A stretch of 64,000 nucleotides of DNA from Microbacterium wangchenii. Its GTDB lineage: Bacteria > Actinomycetota > Actinomycetes > Actinomycetales > Microbacteriaceae. Shown here in pieces: positions 1-9,644 of this stretch (position 1 is the stretch's first letter; every line of letters begins with the position of its first letter). The notes beneath the pieces were generated by a model. The model ran no database searches. It was not told where the DNA came from and was given only the letters and a program-made list of their open reading frames with translations. The translations under genes were made by a program, and so were the position numbers. The stretch spans positions 1,674,001 to 1,738,000 of the forward strand of contig NZ_CP038266.1 in NCBI RefSeq assembly GCF_004564355.1, read 5' to 3'.

Positions 1-201
1 CCGGGGGAGGCGGGCATTCTCGCGGTAGGCGCGGTGCGGCGGCAGCCGTGGGAGCACGAGGGTGCGGTGGCGCTGCGGGACGTCGTGACCCTCAGCCTGT
101 CGTTCGACCACCGCCTCGCCGACGGCGCGGAGGCGGCCGGGTTCCTCATGGACGTCGCGGGAGTGCTGCGCGCGCCCGGCCGTGCGATGCTGCTGCGATG
201 A
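1..201 (+). CDS. bkdC: 2-oxoacid dehydrogenase E2 (dihydrolipoamide acyltransferase), C-terminal end
   Basis: Open at the window start; 66 codons are visible. The motif SFDHRLADG matches the E2 catalytic motif (DHRxxDG, with the acyl-transfer His). E2 moves the acyl group from lipoyl to CoA in pyruvate, 2-oxoglutarate or branched-chain oxoacid dehydrogenases. The following genes degrade branched-chain acyl-CoAs, and the Mycobacterium tuberculosis accD1-accA1-fadE19-maoC-citE cluster also sits next to bkdABC, so a branched-chain E2 is the best reading. The symbol rests on that context. The stop overlaps the next ATG (ATGA), so translation is probably coupled. Confidence 0.85.
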   Translation, partial: PGEAGILAVGAVRRQPWEHEGAVALRDVVTLSLSFDHRLADGAEAAGFLMDVAGVLRAPGRAMLLR

Positions 202-1769
202 CGCAGACGGCGACCGCATCCACCCAGTCCGATCTGGCCGATCAGCTCCGTCGACGCCTGGCCGAGGCCGCTCTCGGGGGGCCCGAGACCGCGCGCGAGC
301 GCCACGTCGCCCGCGGAAAGCTGCTCGCGCGTGACCGCATCGACCGGCTGCTGGACGAGGGGAGCGCGTTCCTGGAGGTGGCACCGCTGGCCGCCGAGGG
401 GATGTACGGCGGCGACGCCCCGGGCGCGGGCGTGGTGGCCGGGATCGGACTCGTCCACGGGAGGTTCGTTCTGGTGGTCGCCAACGATGCGACCGTCAAG
501 GGCGGCGCGTACTTCCCGCTCACGGTGAAGAAGCACCTGCGGGCGCAGGAGATCGCCTTCGACAACCGGCTGCCGTGCATCTACCTCGTCGACTCCGGCG
601 GGGCCTACCTGCCGATGCAGGACGAGGTCTTCCCCGACCGCGACCACTTCGGCCGCATCTTCCGCAACCAGGCGCGCCTGTCGGCGGCGGGGGTGCCGCA
701 GATCGCAGCCGTGATGGGCTCGTGCACGGCCGGTGGTGCGTACGTCCCGGCCATGAGCGATGAGACCGTGATCGTGCGCGGTCAGGGCACGATCTTCCTC
801 GGCGGGCCGCCGCTGGTGAAAGCCGCGATCGGCGAGACGGTCACGGCCGAGGAGCTCGGCGGCGGGGAGGTGCACGCGCGCCGGTCGGGCGTCGTGGACC
901 ACCTGGCCGACGATGACGATCATGCCCTCGAGATCGTGCGCGACATCGTCGCGACCCTCCCGCCGCCGGCCCGCCGCGCGTGGGAGGTGACCGCATCCGT
1001 GGCACCGGCGGAGGATCCCGCGACCCTTTACGACGTCGTCCCGGTCGAGGTCGGTCGCCCGTACGACGTGCACGCGGTGCTGGACCGCCTCGTGGACGCC
1101 GGGTCCGTGCACGAGTTCAAGCGCGAGTACGGCACGACCGTCGTCACCGCCTTCGCCCGCATCCACGGCCACCCCGTCGGGATCATCGCCAACAACGGCG
1201 TGCTGTTCAGCGAGTCGGCGCTGAAGGCGGCCCACTTCATCGAACTGTGCGATCAGCGCGGCATCCCGCTGCTGTTCCTGCAGAACATCTCCGGTTTCAT
1301 GGTCGGCCGGGATGCCGAGGCCGGGGGCATCGCGAAGGACGGCGCCAAGATGGTCACCGCCGTGGCGACGACGCGCGTGCCGAAGCTCACCGTCGTGATC
1401 GGCGGATCGTTCGGGGCCGGCAACTACGCCATGTGCGGGCGCGCCTACGACCCGCGATTCCTGTGGACGTGGCCGGCCAGCCGCATCTCGGTGATGGGCG
1501 GAGCGCAGGCCGCGGCCGTGCTGGCCACCGTCAAGCGGGATCAGCTGGACGCGCGCGGTCAGGAGTGGCCCGCCGACGATGAGGAGGCCTTCCGCGCCCC
1601 GATCCAGGAGCGCTACGACGCGCAGGGCGACCCGTACTACGCCACCGCTCGCCTGTGGGACGACGGCATCCTCGACCCCGCCGACACGCGCACGGTGGTG
1701 GGCCTGGCCCTGGACGTCGTCTCCCGCGCGCCCCTTCCCGAACCCCGCTTCGGCCTCTTCCGGATGTGA
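198..1769 (+). CDS. accD1: Acyl-CoA carboxylase beta (carboxyltransferase) subunit, methylcrotonyl-CoA type
   Basis: 523 aa. Transfers carboxyl from carboxybiotin to an acyl-CoA, probably 3-methylcrotonyl-CoA in leucine breakdown. Two crotonase-fold halves are visible: SGGAYLPMQ near residue 133 and [11 protein letters not shown] near 403, the oxyanion-hole Gly-rich motifs of the family; length is typical. An upstream in-frame extension exists, but ATG at 198 overlaps the E2 stop and gives the conserved N-terminus, so it was chosen. The biotin-carrying alpha subunit follows after 5 bp. Substrate preference is inferred from context; propionyl-CoA is the main alternative. Confidence 0.9.
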   Translation: MTQTATASTQSDLADQLRRRLAEAALGGPETARERHVARGKLLARDRIDRLLDEGSAFLEVAPLAAEGMYGGDAPGAGVVAGIGLVHGRFVLVVANDATVKGGAYFPLTVKKHLRAQEIAFDNRLPCIYLVDSGGAYLPMQDEVFPDRDHFGRIFRNQARLSAAGVPQIAAVMGSCTAGGAYVPAMSDETVIVRGQGTIFLGGPPLVKAAIGETVTAEELGGGEVHARRSGVVDHLADDDDHALEIVRDIVATLPPPARRAWEVTASVAPAEDPATLYDVVPVEVGRPYDVHAVLDRLVDAGSVHEFKREYGTTVVTAFARIHGHPVGIIANNGVLFSESALKAAHFIELCDQRGIPLLFLQNISGFMVGRDAEAGGIAKDGAKMVTAVATTRVPKLTVVIGGSFGAGNYAMCGRAYDPRFLWTWPASRISVMGGAQAAAVLATVKRDQLDARGQEWPADDEEAFRAPIQERYDAQGDPYYATARLWDDGILDPADTRTVVGLALDVVSRAPLPEPRFGLFRM

Positions 1770-1774
1770 CCCCC

Positions 1775-3733
1775 ATGGACTCCACGCCCCCTCCCTCCGC
1801 CGCGCCCATCGAACGGTTCGGCACGGTGCTCGTGGCCAACCGCGGGGAGATCGCCCGCCGGGTCATCCGGACCCTGCGCCGCCTCGGCATCCGCTCGGTG
1901 GCGGTGTACAGCGACGCCGACGCGGGGGAGCCGCACGTGCGCGAGGCCGATGTCGCGGTACGGATCGGGCCACCCCCCGCGCGCGAGTCGTACCTCGATA
2001 TCGACGCCGTCCTCACCGCCGCCCGGGCGACCGGGGCGGATGCGATCCACCCCGGGTACGGGTTCCTCTCCGAGAACGCCGCGTTCGCGCGCGCGTGCCG
2101 GGAGGCCGGCGTCGTCTTCATCGGACCGGGGGAGCGCGCGATCGAGATCATGGGCGACAAGATCCGCGCGCGCGATCACGTCGCCGCCTCCGGCGTGCCG
2201 ATCGTTCCCGGTTTCGGCGCCGAAGGCATGAGCGACGCTGAGGTCGCCGATCGCGCGGCGGAGGTCGGCTACCCGCTGATCGTGAAGCCCTCGGCCGGCG
2301 GCGGCGGGAAGGGCATGGAGGTCGTCCGGGATGCGGCAGACCTGCCGGCGGCGCTGGCGACGGCGCGACGCGTGGCGGCGGCCGCGTTCGGCGACGACAC
2401 GCTGCTGATCGAGCGCTTCGTCGCCGAGCCGCGGCACATCGAGGTGCAGGTGTTCGCCGATGCCGCCGGCGCCGTCGTGCACCTCGGCGAGCGCGAGTGC
2501 ACGCTGCAGCGTCGTCACCAGAAGGTCATCGAGGAGGCTCCCTCGCCCATCGTCGAGCCGGCCCTGCGCGCGCGCCTGGGCGAGGCGGCCTGTGCGGCGG
2601 CGGCGAGCGTGGACTACGTCGGCGCCGGCACGGTGGAATTCCTCGTCTCGGGGGAGAACCCGGAGGAGTTCTTCTTCCTGGAGATGAACACGCGCCTGCA
2701 GGTGGAGCACCCCGTCACCGAGTCTGTCACCGGCCTCGACCTCGTGGAGCAGCAGGTGCGCGTCGCGCAGGGGCATCCGCTCGGCCTGACCCAGGACGAC
2801 GTCCGCCTGACCGGATGGTCCATCGAGGCGCGCGTGTACGCCGAGAGCCCCGAGCGCGGATTCCTTCCCGCCACCGGCACGGTGCTGGACTGGCGCCCCG
2901 CACCGGCGGCCCGCACCGACTCCGCGATCGAGACGGGCAGCGTCGTCGGCGTGGACTACGACCCTCTCGTGGCGAAGGTGATCGCCACGGCTCCCGACCG
3001 CGCGACCGCCGTGGCACGCCTGGACGCCGCCCTCGCCGACACGGTCCTGCTGGGCGTGGAGACGAACATCGCGTACCTGCGTACCGTCCTCGCCGACGAG
3101 CGGGTGATCCGCGGCGACCTGGACACGGGGCTCCTGGATCGCCTGCCGCCGACGCGGCCGGCGGCGCCCGCGCCCGCCGTGCTGGCGGCCGCGCGCGACG
3201 TTCTGCGCCCCGCGGCGGGGGAGTTGTGGGAGGCGCGCGACGGCTGGCGCGCCGGGGGCGTGCGCCGGCCCGTCGCCGCGCTGTTCGACACCCCCGCCGG
3301 CGTCGCCGAGGTGAGCGCCGACGAGGCCGCGGCCGCCGACGCCGTCACAGTCCGCGACGCCCACGGCACCGTGTGGGTGCACGCGGGCGGCGCCACCGTA
3401 CCCGTCGCGCCGCTGTCGCGACGGGACGCGACCCTCCGCCGCCGCGCGGCCGCCGATCCCGCCCACGTCGCCCCCGCCCTGACGGCGCCGCTTCCCGGCA
3501 CCGTGGTCGCCCTCCACGTCGCCGACGGCGATCGCGTGCGAGCGGGCGACAAAGTGCTCACGATCGAGGCGATGAAGATGGAGCACGCCCTGTCCGCCCC
3601 CCGCGACGGGGTGGCGCGACTGCGCGTCCCGATCGGGGCATCCGTGGCGCGCGGGGAGCGCGTCGCCGACGTCGAGACGCCCGCCGACGACCCTTCCGAC
3701 CCCCAGGCTCAGGAGGCCTCCCATGCACACTGA
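1775..3733 (+). CDS. accA1: Acyl-CoA carboxylase alpha subunit (biotin carboxylase + biotin carrier)
   Basis: 652 aa. N-terminal biotin carboxylase domain ([12 protein letters not shown] near residue 15, ATP-grasp, [13 protein letters not shown] near 303) and C-terminal biotinyl domain with EAMKMEH near 598-604, whose Lys carries biotin. It carboxylates biotin with ATP and bicarbonate and hands it to the beta subunit just upstream. The ATG at 1775 is used because it places the conserved Rossmann start about 16 residues in. The 3' end overlaps the next gene by 11 bp. Length and domain order fit MccA/AccA proteins of actinobacteria. Confidence 0.92.
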   Translation: MDSTPPPSAAPIERFGTVLVANRGEIARRVIRTLRRLGIRSVAVYSDADAGEPHVREADVAVRIGPPPARESYLDIDAVLTAARATGADAIHPGYGFLSENAAFARACREAGVVFIGPGERAIEIMGDKIRARDHVAASGVPIVPGFGAEGMSDAEVADRAAEVGYPLIVKPSAGGGGKGMEVVRDAADLPAALATARRVAAAAFGDDTLLIERFVAEPRHIEVQVFADAAGAVVHLGERECTLQRRHQKVIEEAPSPIVEPALRARLGEAACAAAASVDYVGAGTVEFLVSGENPEEFFFLEMNTRLQVEHPVTESVTGLDLVEQQVRVAQGHPLGLTQDDVRLTGWSIEARVYAESPERGFLPATGTVLDWRPAPAARTDSAIETGSVVGVDYDPLVAKVIATAPDRATAVARLDAALADTVLLGVETNIAYLRTVLADERVIRGDLDTGLLDRLPPTRPAAPAPAVLAAARDVLRPAAGELWEARDGWRAGGVRRPVAALFDTPAGVAEVSADEAAAADAVTVRDAHGTVWVHAGGATVPVAPLSRRDATLRRRAAADPAHVAPALTAPLPGTVVALHVADGDRVRAGDKVLTIEAMKMEHALSAPRDGVARLRVPIGASVARGERVADVETPADDPSDPQAQEASHAH

Positions 3734-4892
3734 CACCCTGACCCACGGCCTCAGTGCCGAGGAGCGCGAACTGGCCGGGATGGTGCGCGCGTTCGCCGAC
3801 GAGGTCGTCGCGCCGCGTTCGTACGAGGCGGACCGCGATGCCACCCTGCCCCTGGACATCGTCGCGCAGATGGGGGAGCTGGGGCTGTTCGGCCTTCCTT
3901 TCCCCGAGGACGTCGGCGGGCAGGGCGGCGACTACACCGCCCTGTGCCTGGCGATCGAGGCGCTCGGTCGCGTGGACCAGTCCATCGCGATCACCCTCGA
4001 AGCCGGTGTCAGCCTGGGCGCGATGCCGGTGTTCCGCTTCGGCACCGACGCGCAGCGCAGCGACCTGCTGCCTGATCTGCTCGCCGGGCGTGCACTGGCC
4101 GGTTTCGGCCTCACCGAGCCCGAGGCCGGCAGCGATGCCGGTGCCACCCGCACCACCGCACGGCTGGAGGACGGGAACTGGGTCATCGACGGGGCCAAGC
4201 AGTTCATCACCAACTCCGGCACGGCGATCACCCGGTTCGTCACCGTCACCGCGGTCACCGGCCGCACCGCCTCGGGAGGTCCCGAGATCTCCGCGATCAT
4301 CGTGCCGCACGGAACCCCCGGGTTCGTCGTCGGACCGGGCTACGACAAGGTCGGATGGCACGCCTCCGACACGCATCCGCTGGCCTTCGACGGCGCGCGC
4401 GTACCCGAGGCGAACCTCCTGGGTGCGCGCGGCCGCGGCTACGCCAACTTCCTCCACATCCTCGACGAGGGGCGAATCGCGATCGCCGCGCTGGCCACGG
4501 GGGCGGCGGAGGGATGCCTCGAAGCCGCCGTCGACTACGCCAAGAGCCGCACGGTGTTCGGCGAGCGGCTGTCGTCGCGGCAGAGCATCCAGTTCCTCCT
4601 GGCCCGCATGCGCGCGCGGGTGCACGCCGCCCGTTTGGCGTGGCTGCACGCCGCGCGCCTGCGTGACGCGGGGGAGCCGTTCAAGGAGGAGGCGGCGATC
4701 GCCAAGCTCGTCAGCGGCGAGGCGGCCATGGACAACGCCCGTGACGCGACCCAGGTGTTCGGGGGCAACGGCTTCATGAACGAATACCCCGTGGCCCGTC
4801 ACTACCGCGACTCGAAGATCCTCGAGATCGGCGAGGGCACGACGGAGGTGCAGCTCCTGGTCATCTCCCGGGCGCTGGGGCTCACCGGGTAG
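3723..4892 (+). CDS. Acyl-CoA dehydrogenase, short/branched-chain type
   Basis: 389 aa, usual length. FAD enzyme that makes the alpha,beta double bond in acyl-CoA and passes electrons to ETF. The C-terminal [10 protein letters not shown] places Glu371 at the catalytic-base position of SCAD/MCAD/2-methylbutyryl enzymes. Isovaleryl-CoA dehydrogenase instead has Ala/Gly here and a Glu on helix G; here that helix reads LDEGR, with Gly at that site. It sits in the fadE19 position of the cluster, so the likely substrate is a short branched acyl-CoA, not necessarily isovaleryl-CoA. It overlaps the preceding gene by 11 bp. Confidence 0.88.
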   Translation: MHTDTLTHGLSAEERELAGMVRAFADEVVAPRSYEADRDATLPLDIVAQMGELGLFGLPFPEDVGGQGGDYTALCLAIEALGRVDQSIAITLEAGVSLGAMPVFRFGTDAQRSDLLPDLLAGRALAGFGLTEPEAGSDAGATRTTARLEDGNWVIDGAKQFITNSGTAITRFVTVTAVTGRTASGGPEISAIIVPHGTPGFVVGPGYDKVGWHASDTHPLAFDGARVPEANLLGARGRGYANFLHILDEGRIAIAALATGAAEGCLEAAVDYAKSRTVFGERLSSRQSIQFLLARMRARVHAARLAWLHAARLRDAGEPFKEEAAIAKLVSGEAAMDNARDATQVFGGNGFMNEYPVARHYRDSKILEIGEGTTEVQLLVISRALGLTG

Positions 4893-4901
4893 CGTGAGGA
4901 C

Positions 4902-5381
4902 GTGAGCGGAATCGTGCAGCGCGGCCTCTGGTTCGAGGAGTTCGAGGTCGGAGCGCGATATCTCCACCGCCCGGGGCGCACGGTGACGCAGGCCGACAAC
5001 ATCCTCTTCTCCGCCCTCACCGCCAACCCGCAGGCCCTGCACGTGGACGCCGCCTACGCCGCCACGCAGCCGTTCGGACGTCCGCTGGTGAACTCCATGT
5101 GGACCCTCGCGACGATGGTCGGCGCCTCGGTGGCGCAGCTGACGCAGGGGACGCTCGTGGCCCAGCTGGGGCTGGAGGACATCGCCTTCCCCGCGCCGCT
5201 GTTTCCCGACGACACCCTTTACACCGACACCGAGATCCTCGCCACGCGCGCATCGGCGTCGCGCCCGGGCCAGGGCATCGTGACGATGCGGCACACCGGG
5301 CGGTCGCAGGACGACACCGTCGTCGCGCGCGCCACGCGCGCCGTGCTGCTGTGGCGCGAGGATGCAGAGGGCCGGCCGTGA
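4902..5381 (+). CDS. MaoC-family hydratase
   Basis: 159 aa, single hot-dog domain (residues about 10-150). MaoC proteins hydrate enoyl-CoAs in the R configuration. The gene corresponds to Rv2499c of the M. tuberculosis leucine cluster, where it precedes a CitE-like lyase; a role on methylglutaconyl-CoA or itaconyl-CoA is inferred. GTG start, 9 bp after the dehydrogenase. Its stop overlaps the next gene as GTGA. The motif NPQALHVDAAYA resembles the conserved catalytic segment around the Asp/His of MaoC enzymes, though substrate cannot be read from sequence. Confidence 0.85.
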   Translation: MSGIVQRGLWFEEFEVGARYLHRPGRTVTQADNILFSALTANPQALHVDAAYAATQPFGRPLVNSMWTLATMVGASVAQLTQGTLVAQLGLEDIAFPAPLFPDDTLYTDTEILATRASASRPGQGIVTMRHTGRSQDDTVVARATRAVLLWREDAEGRP

Positions 5382-6187
5382 CCGAGTTCGCCCTCGGGCC
5401 CGCCCTCCTGTTCTGCCCCGCCGACCGCCCTGAACGGTTCGCGAAGGCCGCCGAGCGCGCCGACGCCGTGATCCTCGACCTCGAGGACGCCGTGGGAGCC
5501 GAGGACAAGACCGCCGCCCGCGGGCATGTCATCGAGGCGGAGCTCGACCCGGGCCGCACCATCGTGCGCGTCTCGGCGCCGGGGACGGCGGCATTCGTGG
5601 CCGACATGGCGAGCCTGTCGCAGACGGATTTCCGCACGATCATGGTCGCCAAGGCCGAATCGGCGAAGTCGGTGCGGGCGATCGACGCGCGGTTCTCCGT
5701 CATCGCGCTGTGCGAGACGGCGCGCGGGGTCGCTGTGGCCGACAAGCTCGCCGCATCCGATCGGGTCGTCGCCCTCATGTGGGGCGCGGAAGACCTCGTC
5801 GCAAGCCTCGGCGGCACGTCCAGCCGCGACGCACGCGGGCAGTACCGCGACATCGCCCGTCACGCCCGCTCTCGCGTGCTGCTGGCCGCCCGCGCCCGGG
5901 GGAAGGCCGCGATCGACGCGGTGCATCTGGACATCGCCGACACCGACGGCCTCCGGGCTGAAGCCGAGGATGCGGCCGCCTCCGGTTTCACCGCCACCGC
6001 CTGCATCCACCCGTCCCAGGCGGAGGTGATCCGCGCCGCCTACCGGCCCGATCCTGCGATGGCCGAGTGGGCGGCGGGTGTGCTGCGGGCCGCGGAAGGT
6101 CAGGGCGGCGTGTTCCGCTACGAGGGGCGCATGATCGACGAGCCCGTGCTCGTGCACGCCCGCCGCATCCTCGCCCGGAGCGCGTGA
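5378..6187 (+). CDS. HpcH/HpaI aldolase family, CitE-like beta-hydroxyacyl-CoA lyase
   Basis: 269 aa TIM barrel. Family motifs visible: VILDLEDAV near residue 29-37, ALCETARG (metal-binding Glu) near 109-116, WGAEDL near 133-138. Stand-alone CitE-like proteins cleave beta-hydroxyacyl-CoAs such as citramalyl-CoA or HMG-CoA; the M. tuberculosis homologue in the same neighbourhood (Rv2498c) is known as such a lyase in leucine and itaconate breakdown. GTG start overlaps the MaoC stop (GTGA), replacing a long spurious upstream extension. Last gene of the operon; a 125-bp spacer follows. Confidence 0.87.
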   Translation: MTEFALGPALLFCPADRPERFAKAAERADAVILDLEDAVGAEDKTAARGHVIEAELDPGRTIVRVSAPGTAAFVADMASLSQTDFRTIMVAKAESAKSVRAIDARFSVIALCETARGVAVADKLAASDRVVALMWGAEDLVASLGGTSSRDARGQYRDIARHARSRVLLAARARGKAAIDAVHLDIADTDGLRAEAEDAAASGFTATACIHPSQAEVIRAAYRPDPAMAEWAAGVLRAAEGQGGVFRYEGRMIDEPVLVHARRILARSA

Positions 6188-6200
6188 CGCCCTGGATGCA

Positions 6201-6212
6201 GTTCCGCGGAAC
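6201..6212. promoter_or_regulatory. 12-bp perfect palindrome
   Basis: GTTCCGCGGAAC, perfectly self-complementary, 101 bp before the sigma-factor operon and 13 bp after the lyase stop. Could be an operator, part of a terminator or chance. The rest of the 6188-6312 spacer shows no clear promoter to me. Confidence 0.25.
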
Positions 6213-6312
6213 GTCGCGAACGCTCTGGAGGAAGCGGTTCTCGGTCGTCGTGTCACACTTCGTGGACTGCCGGGCATTTCTTCTGTGACAGCGGGGATTC
6301 CGCGGTCGCCAG

Positions 6313-6957
6313 ATGGATTGGGTAGCCGTGAGCAAGCGCAGTGTTGATGAGGTCTTGTCGGGCAGCAGCCCGGCGTTCGTTTCCTCGGTCGCGACAGAGG
6401 CGGCGCTTGACGCGCTCGTCCTGGAGTCGCGGAACGCTGGGGGGCGGTCACGAACGAGACGTCGGAATCGCCGCCTTATGTGGTTTGTTCCGGGAGCGGT
6501 CGTTGCGGTGAGCGCGCTGACGGCAGGTGCGGTCGTGGCGGATCAGATGACACGGCTGGATGTTCCCATCGCGGTCGAGTACACGACCGACACGGGTGTG
6601 ACGGTGTCCTGCACCGCTCACATTGCGAGCTCCCTCTTCTCGCCGCGACTGGCGGAAGTCACCGAGTACTACACGGCACACGAGTTCGCCGCCGACGGGA
6701 TCGGTCAGCGGATCTACAACTACGCTCTCGTCCTCGCCGGGGAGAAGGAGGGCACGTCCGCCGACCTGCCCGACTCGGTCGGATGGCTTCCCGGCGACGA
6801 GAATGACGGAGGCTGGGAACCTCAGTCGGGCCGTAGCGCACTCACCGAGTCGATGCTCTACTTCATCGTGCTCGACGTTGAGAACGAGCTCGGACTGGCC
6901 GCGGGCCGAGCTGGCGCGGCCGAGCTCCAGGCCGACTGCACGGGACAACTGCATTGA
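6313..6957 (+). CDS. Single-pass membrane protein, possible anti-sigma partner
   Basis: 214 aa, family not recognised. An N-terminal cytoplasmic part of about 50 residues with a basic stretch (RTRRRNRR), one membrane segment near residues 56-74, then an acidic extracytoplasmic domain with two Cys (SCTAH and DCTGQ). ATG at 6313; GTG at 6328 is an equally possible start. The stop overlaps the start of an ECF sigma factor (TTGA), so the two are co-translated. A membrane protein coupled to an ECF sigma suggests an anti-sigma role, though anti-sigma genes usually lie downstream. Inference only. Confidence 0.6.
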   Translation: MDWVAVSKRSVDEVLSGSSPAFVSSVATEAALDALVLESRNAGGRSRTRRRNRRLMWFVPGAVVAVSALTAGAVVADQMTRLDVPIAVEYTTDTGVTVSCTAHIASSLFSPRLAEVTEYYTAHEFAADGIGQRIYNYALVLAGEKEGTSADLPDSVGWLPGDENDGGWEPQSGRSALTESMLYFIVLDVENELGLAAGRAGAAELQADCTGQLH

Positions 6958-7502
6958 CCGTCGCAGTGACGCGGTCTACTCCCGCGCCGGTGAACGGAGA
7001 TCTGGCTGATGCGTTCCGTCGCGAGGCGAGCGGCTTGCTCGGGTTTTTCATCAAGCGTGATGTTCCCGCCGAGGACGCGGCCGATCTGGTGAGCGATACG
7101 TTCCTCGCAGCCTGGCAATCCAGCCGAACGAGCAGAGTCGAGCCTGATCTGCTTCGTGCGTGGCTGTTCGGCATCGCCCGCAAGGTGCTGTCCCGATATC
7201 GTCGCGGACGCAGCCGACGATCCGCGTTGAGCGACAGGTTGCGGGCGACGCTCGCGGCAGACGATATGACCCAGCAGACCCCGGTCGCAGGCGGCCACGA
7301 GCTGGGCGAGCACGTCCGGTCTCTCATCGCTTGCCTTCCCGAGATCGATCAGGAGATCGTGCGGCTCGTCTACTGGGACGGGTTCACTCAAGAAGAAGTC
7401 TCGACCGTCCTCGGCAAGCCGGCCACCGCGGTTCGCGCTCGACTGTCTCGCGCGCGAAAAGTGTTGCGAGATCAGCTGGCTGAGAGCGGTGACGTCGAGT
7501 GA
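6954..7502 (+). CDS. ECF-type RNA polymerase sigma factor
   Basis: 182 aa. Sigma region 2 about residues 18-85 (EDAADLVSDTFLAAWQ, then LRAWLFGIARKVL), region 4 about 120-175 (LPEIDQEIVRLVYWDGF, then helix-turn-helix EEVSTVLGKPATAVRARLSRARK). It directs RNA polymerase to its own promoters. TTG start inside the stop of the membrane protein gene (TTGA); no better start fits. Related in wording (YWDGF) to two damaged or divergent sigma-like genes at 49.4-50.6 kb. Target regulon unknown. Confidence 0.85.
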   Translation: MTVAVTRSTPAPVNGDLADAFRREASGLLGFFIKRDVPAEDAADLVSDTFLAAWQSSRTSRVEPDLLRAWLFGIARKVLSRYRRGRSRRSALSDRLRATLAADDMTQQTPVAGGHELGEHVRSLIACLPEIDQEIVRLVYWDGFTQEEVSTVLGKPATAVRARLSRARKVLRDQLAESGDVE

Positions 7503-7536
7503 CGCATCCCCACGCGTCATTGATGACGATGGAGCG

Positions 7537-7553
7537 TCCGGCGGGCAGCCGGA
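7537..7553. terminator. Short hairpin between convergent genes
   Basis: TCCGGC-GGGCA-GCCGGA, 6-bp GC stem without a T run, in the 75-bp gap between the sigma factor and the convergent DUF222 gene. A weak bidirectional terminator is possible. Confidence 0.3.
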
Positions 7554-7577
7554 GCGCGTGACGCGGAGCGATACGGC

Positions 7578-8915
7578 CTAGAACGGGGGTGGGTCGGCGT
7601 CGGGAACGAAGGCCACACGCGGGGGCGCTTTGTCGGTGTAGCGGCGGTGGAGGGGCGAGGTCCAGCGGATGGTGCCGTCGGGTTCCTGCGCGGCCGTCCA
7701 CTCGGTTTCGGTCTTGAGGGTGTGATGTCGTTTGCACAGACAGGCGAGATTGCCGGCGGTTGTGCGTCCGCCGAGGGCCCAGTCGAGATTGTGGTCGTGA
7801 TCGCAGCGGTGGGCGGGCTGGCGGCAGCCGGGGAACCGGCAGTGTATGTCGCGGGCAGCGAGGAAGCGTTCGAGGATGGCGCCCGGGCGGTAGCGGTCGA
7901 CGGTGAGCACCATGCCGGTGACGGGATGGGTGAGGATTCGGTCCCACCCGGGGGCGGTGGCCATGAGCCGGCGGGCAGTGTCGGCGTCGATGGGTGACGT
8001 GCCGTCGATGCTCGCGCCGCGGTCGAAGATGCCGGCGGCGGTGAGGGCGGGGACGGTGACCTGCACGCTGGCGCGGATCGCGCCGAGACCGCCGGGGAGG
8101 ATATCGGTGGTGTGGTCGATGGTGGGCTGGCCGGTCAGGAGCATGTCGCACACGAGGTCGGCGCGGATCTGATCGAGGGTGCGCGTGTCGACGACGACCG
8201 GTTCGGTGTCGACCACGACCGGCTCCGCGTCGGCGACTCGCGGTTCCTCGCCGGGATGTGTGGCGGCGACACGGATCGCGCGGGCCTGCTGGGTGAGGCG
8301 GTCGTGGATGCCGTGGAGAAGGGCGGTGGGCCCGATGATCTCCAGCTTGGCCAGCCCGTCGTGCAGTTCGGAGAGGGTGACGGTGCGGGCCTTCTCGGCG
8401 CGTTCGAATCGGGTGGTGATGGACTCGGGGTGGAGGTGCTCGGCCAGTCCGCGCGCGTAGTCGCGCGTGCGCGCGACCGTCTCGGCAGCGGCCCATTCCA
8501 GCACGACCTGCTCGAACGCGGCCCGGTCGGTGTCGTCGGTCAGGACGCAGCCGGCATCCTGGATGACCGCGGCATGACGCGCGGTGATCCGGCCGGTCGC
8601 GAGGGCGTCGATGGTGGCGGGGAAGCGTTCGACGAGATCCAGTGCGTCACTCATGCGGGCTTGCGCGACGCGGTCGCTCCACCGGACGGCCGCGCCGATC
8701 TCGGCGGCGATGGAGCGCAGCTCCATTTCGCGTGCGCGCTGGGTCGGGTGCTTCCCTTCCATCCGGCGCAGCGCGATGCGCATCGCCCCGGCCAGCTGTG
8801 CCACTTTCACCGCCTCGATGACGGCGATCTCCTCCTCGGCGTCGCGCAGCTCATCGACGATCGCGGCGAGTCGCGCGTCTTCGTCTGGATCTGCGATTCT
8901 CTCGAGGAATTGCAT
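7578..8915 (-). CDS. DUF222 / HNH endonuclease domain protein (13E12-type)
   Basis: 445 aa. N-terminal DUF222 region (about 20-330) and C-terminal HNH-type zinc/metal motif: CRFPGC near residue 358, then HRCDHDHNLDW and CLCKRHH. This family is widespread and multicopy in actinobacteria; cellular role unknown, nuclease activity assumed from the HNH fold. A 21-bp imperfect tandem duplication (8185-8226) encodes two copies of VVVDTEP-like sequence in a linker before the second half. Monocistronic, convergent with the sigma gene. Confidence 0.82.
   Translation of the reverse strand: MQFLERIADPDEDARLAAIVDELRDAEEEIAVIEAVKVAQLAGAMRIALRRMEGKHPTQRAREMELRSIAAEIGAAVRWSDRVAQARMSDALDLVERFPATIDALATGRITARHAAVIQDAGCVLTDDTDRAAFEQVVLEWAAAETVARTRDYARGLAEHLHPESITTRFERAEKARTVTLSELHDGLAKLEIIGPTALLHGIHDRLTQQARAIRVAATHPGEEPRVADAEPVVVDTEPVVVDTRTLDQIRADLVCDMLLTGQPTIDHTTDILPGGLGAIRASVQVTVPALTAAGIFDRGASIDGTSPIDADTARRLMATAPGWDRILTHPVTGMVLTVDRYRPGAILERFLAARDIHCRFPGCRQPAHRCDHDHNLDWALGGRTTAGNLACLCKRHHTLKTETEWTAAQEPDGTIRWTSPLHRRYTDKAPPRVAFVPDADPPPF
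8185..8226. repeat. 21-bp tandem duplication inside the DUF222 gene
   Basis: Two adjacent 21-bp units beginning GTGTCGAC, with only a few mismatches. Being a multiple of three, it keeps the reading frame and doubles a VVVDTEP-type linker. Confidence 0.6.
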
Positions 8916-9029
8916 ACCGCGAGTGTCGCACCTACCTCCGACACCGCCGATGCTGAGATGAACGTCTGGGGATAAGTCGTTCCCGCCAGTCGTGGGGGAG
9001 GAGAGGTCCGACCGGCGCGGAGGCCGAGG

Positions 9030-9635
9030 TCAGACCGCTGCGCCGACGTAGGACAGCAGCCGGATGCGCTCGCGCTCGACGAGGAACGAATGCGCCGACC
9101 CGTTGGGCAGCCGCTCCCCCTCCGCGGGAAGCTCGTCGCCGGTGGCGTGGCGGATGACCTGCCGGATGAGGGCGCCGTGGGCCACCGCGACGACCTCGGG
9201 CGCGCGGGGGGCGGTCGCGCGTCGCGCGTCGTCGACCGCGGTGCGGATGGCGCGCAGCGCCCGGTCCCGCACGTCGGGCCACGGCTCGGCGCCCGGCACC
9301 TGCGCCGAACTCCACTGGCCCCACCGCTCGCGGAACTCCGCGGCATCCACGCCCTCGGCCTCGCCGTACGAGCGCTCGCGCAGGCCCGGGTAGCGGTGCG
9401 GCGCGGGCACGCCGAGCACGTCGGCGATGATGTCGGCGGTCTCGGCGGCGCGCGAGAGGTCGCTGGAGATCACCACGATGGGCGTGTCGTCCTCGCGACG
9501 CTCGGCCAGCAGCATCCCCGCCTCGCGGGCCTGGGCGCGGCCGGTGTCGTTGAGAGGGATGTCGGTGGAGCCCTGGATGAGGCCGTTGCGATTCCAGTCG
9601 GTCTCGCCGTGTCGGATGAGGGTCAGGAGCGTCAC
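9030..9635 (-). CDS. Histidine phosphatase superfamily protein (phosphoglycerate-mutase-like)
   Basis: 201 aa. Starts with LIRHGETDWN (residues 6-15), the phosphohistidine motif RHG, with a second His in VVAVAHGALIRQ near residue 150. Such enzymes dephosphorylate small molecules or phospho-proteins; the substrate cannot be predicted. GTG start at 9635, 9 bp after the upstream sirtuin gene on the same strand, so they probably share a transcript. Confidence 0.85.
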   Translation of the reverse strand: MTLLTLIRHGETDWNRNGLIQGSTDIPLNDTGRAQAREAGMLLAERREDDTPIVVISSDLSRAAETADIIADVLGVPAPHRYPGLRERSYGEAEGVDAAEFRERWGQWSSAQVPGAEPWPDVRDRALRAIRTAVDDARRATAPRAPEVVAVAHGALIRQVIRHATGDELPAEGERLPNGSAHSFLVERERIRLLSYVGAAV

Positions 9636-9644
9636 CGCACGAGA

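Noticed and set aside
1637..5294. Long antisense ORFs opposite the carboxylase and dehydrogenase genes
   Set aside because: Arg/Gly-rich, no domains, opposite well-supported genes; normal for this GC content.
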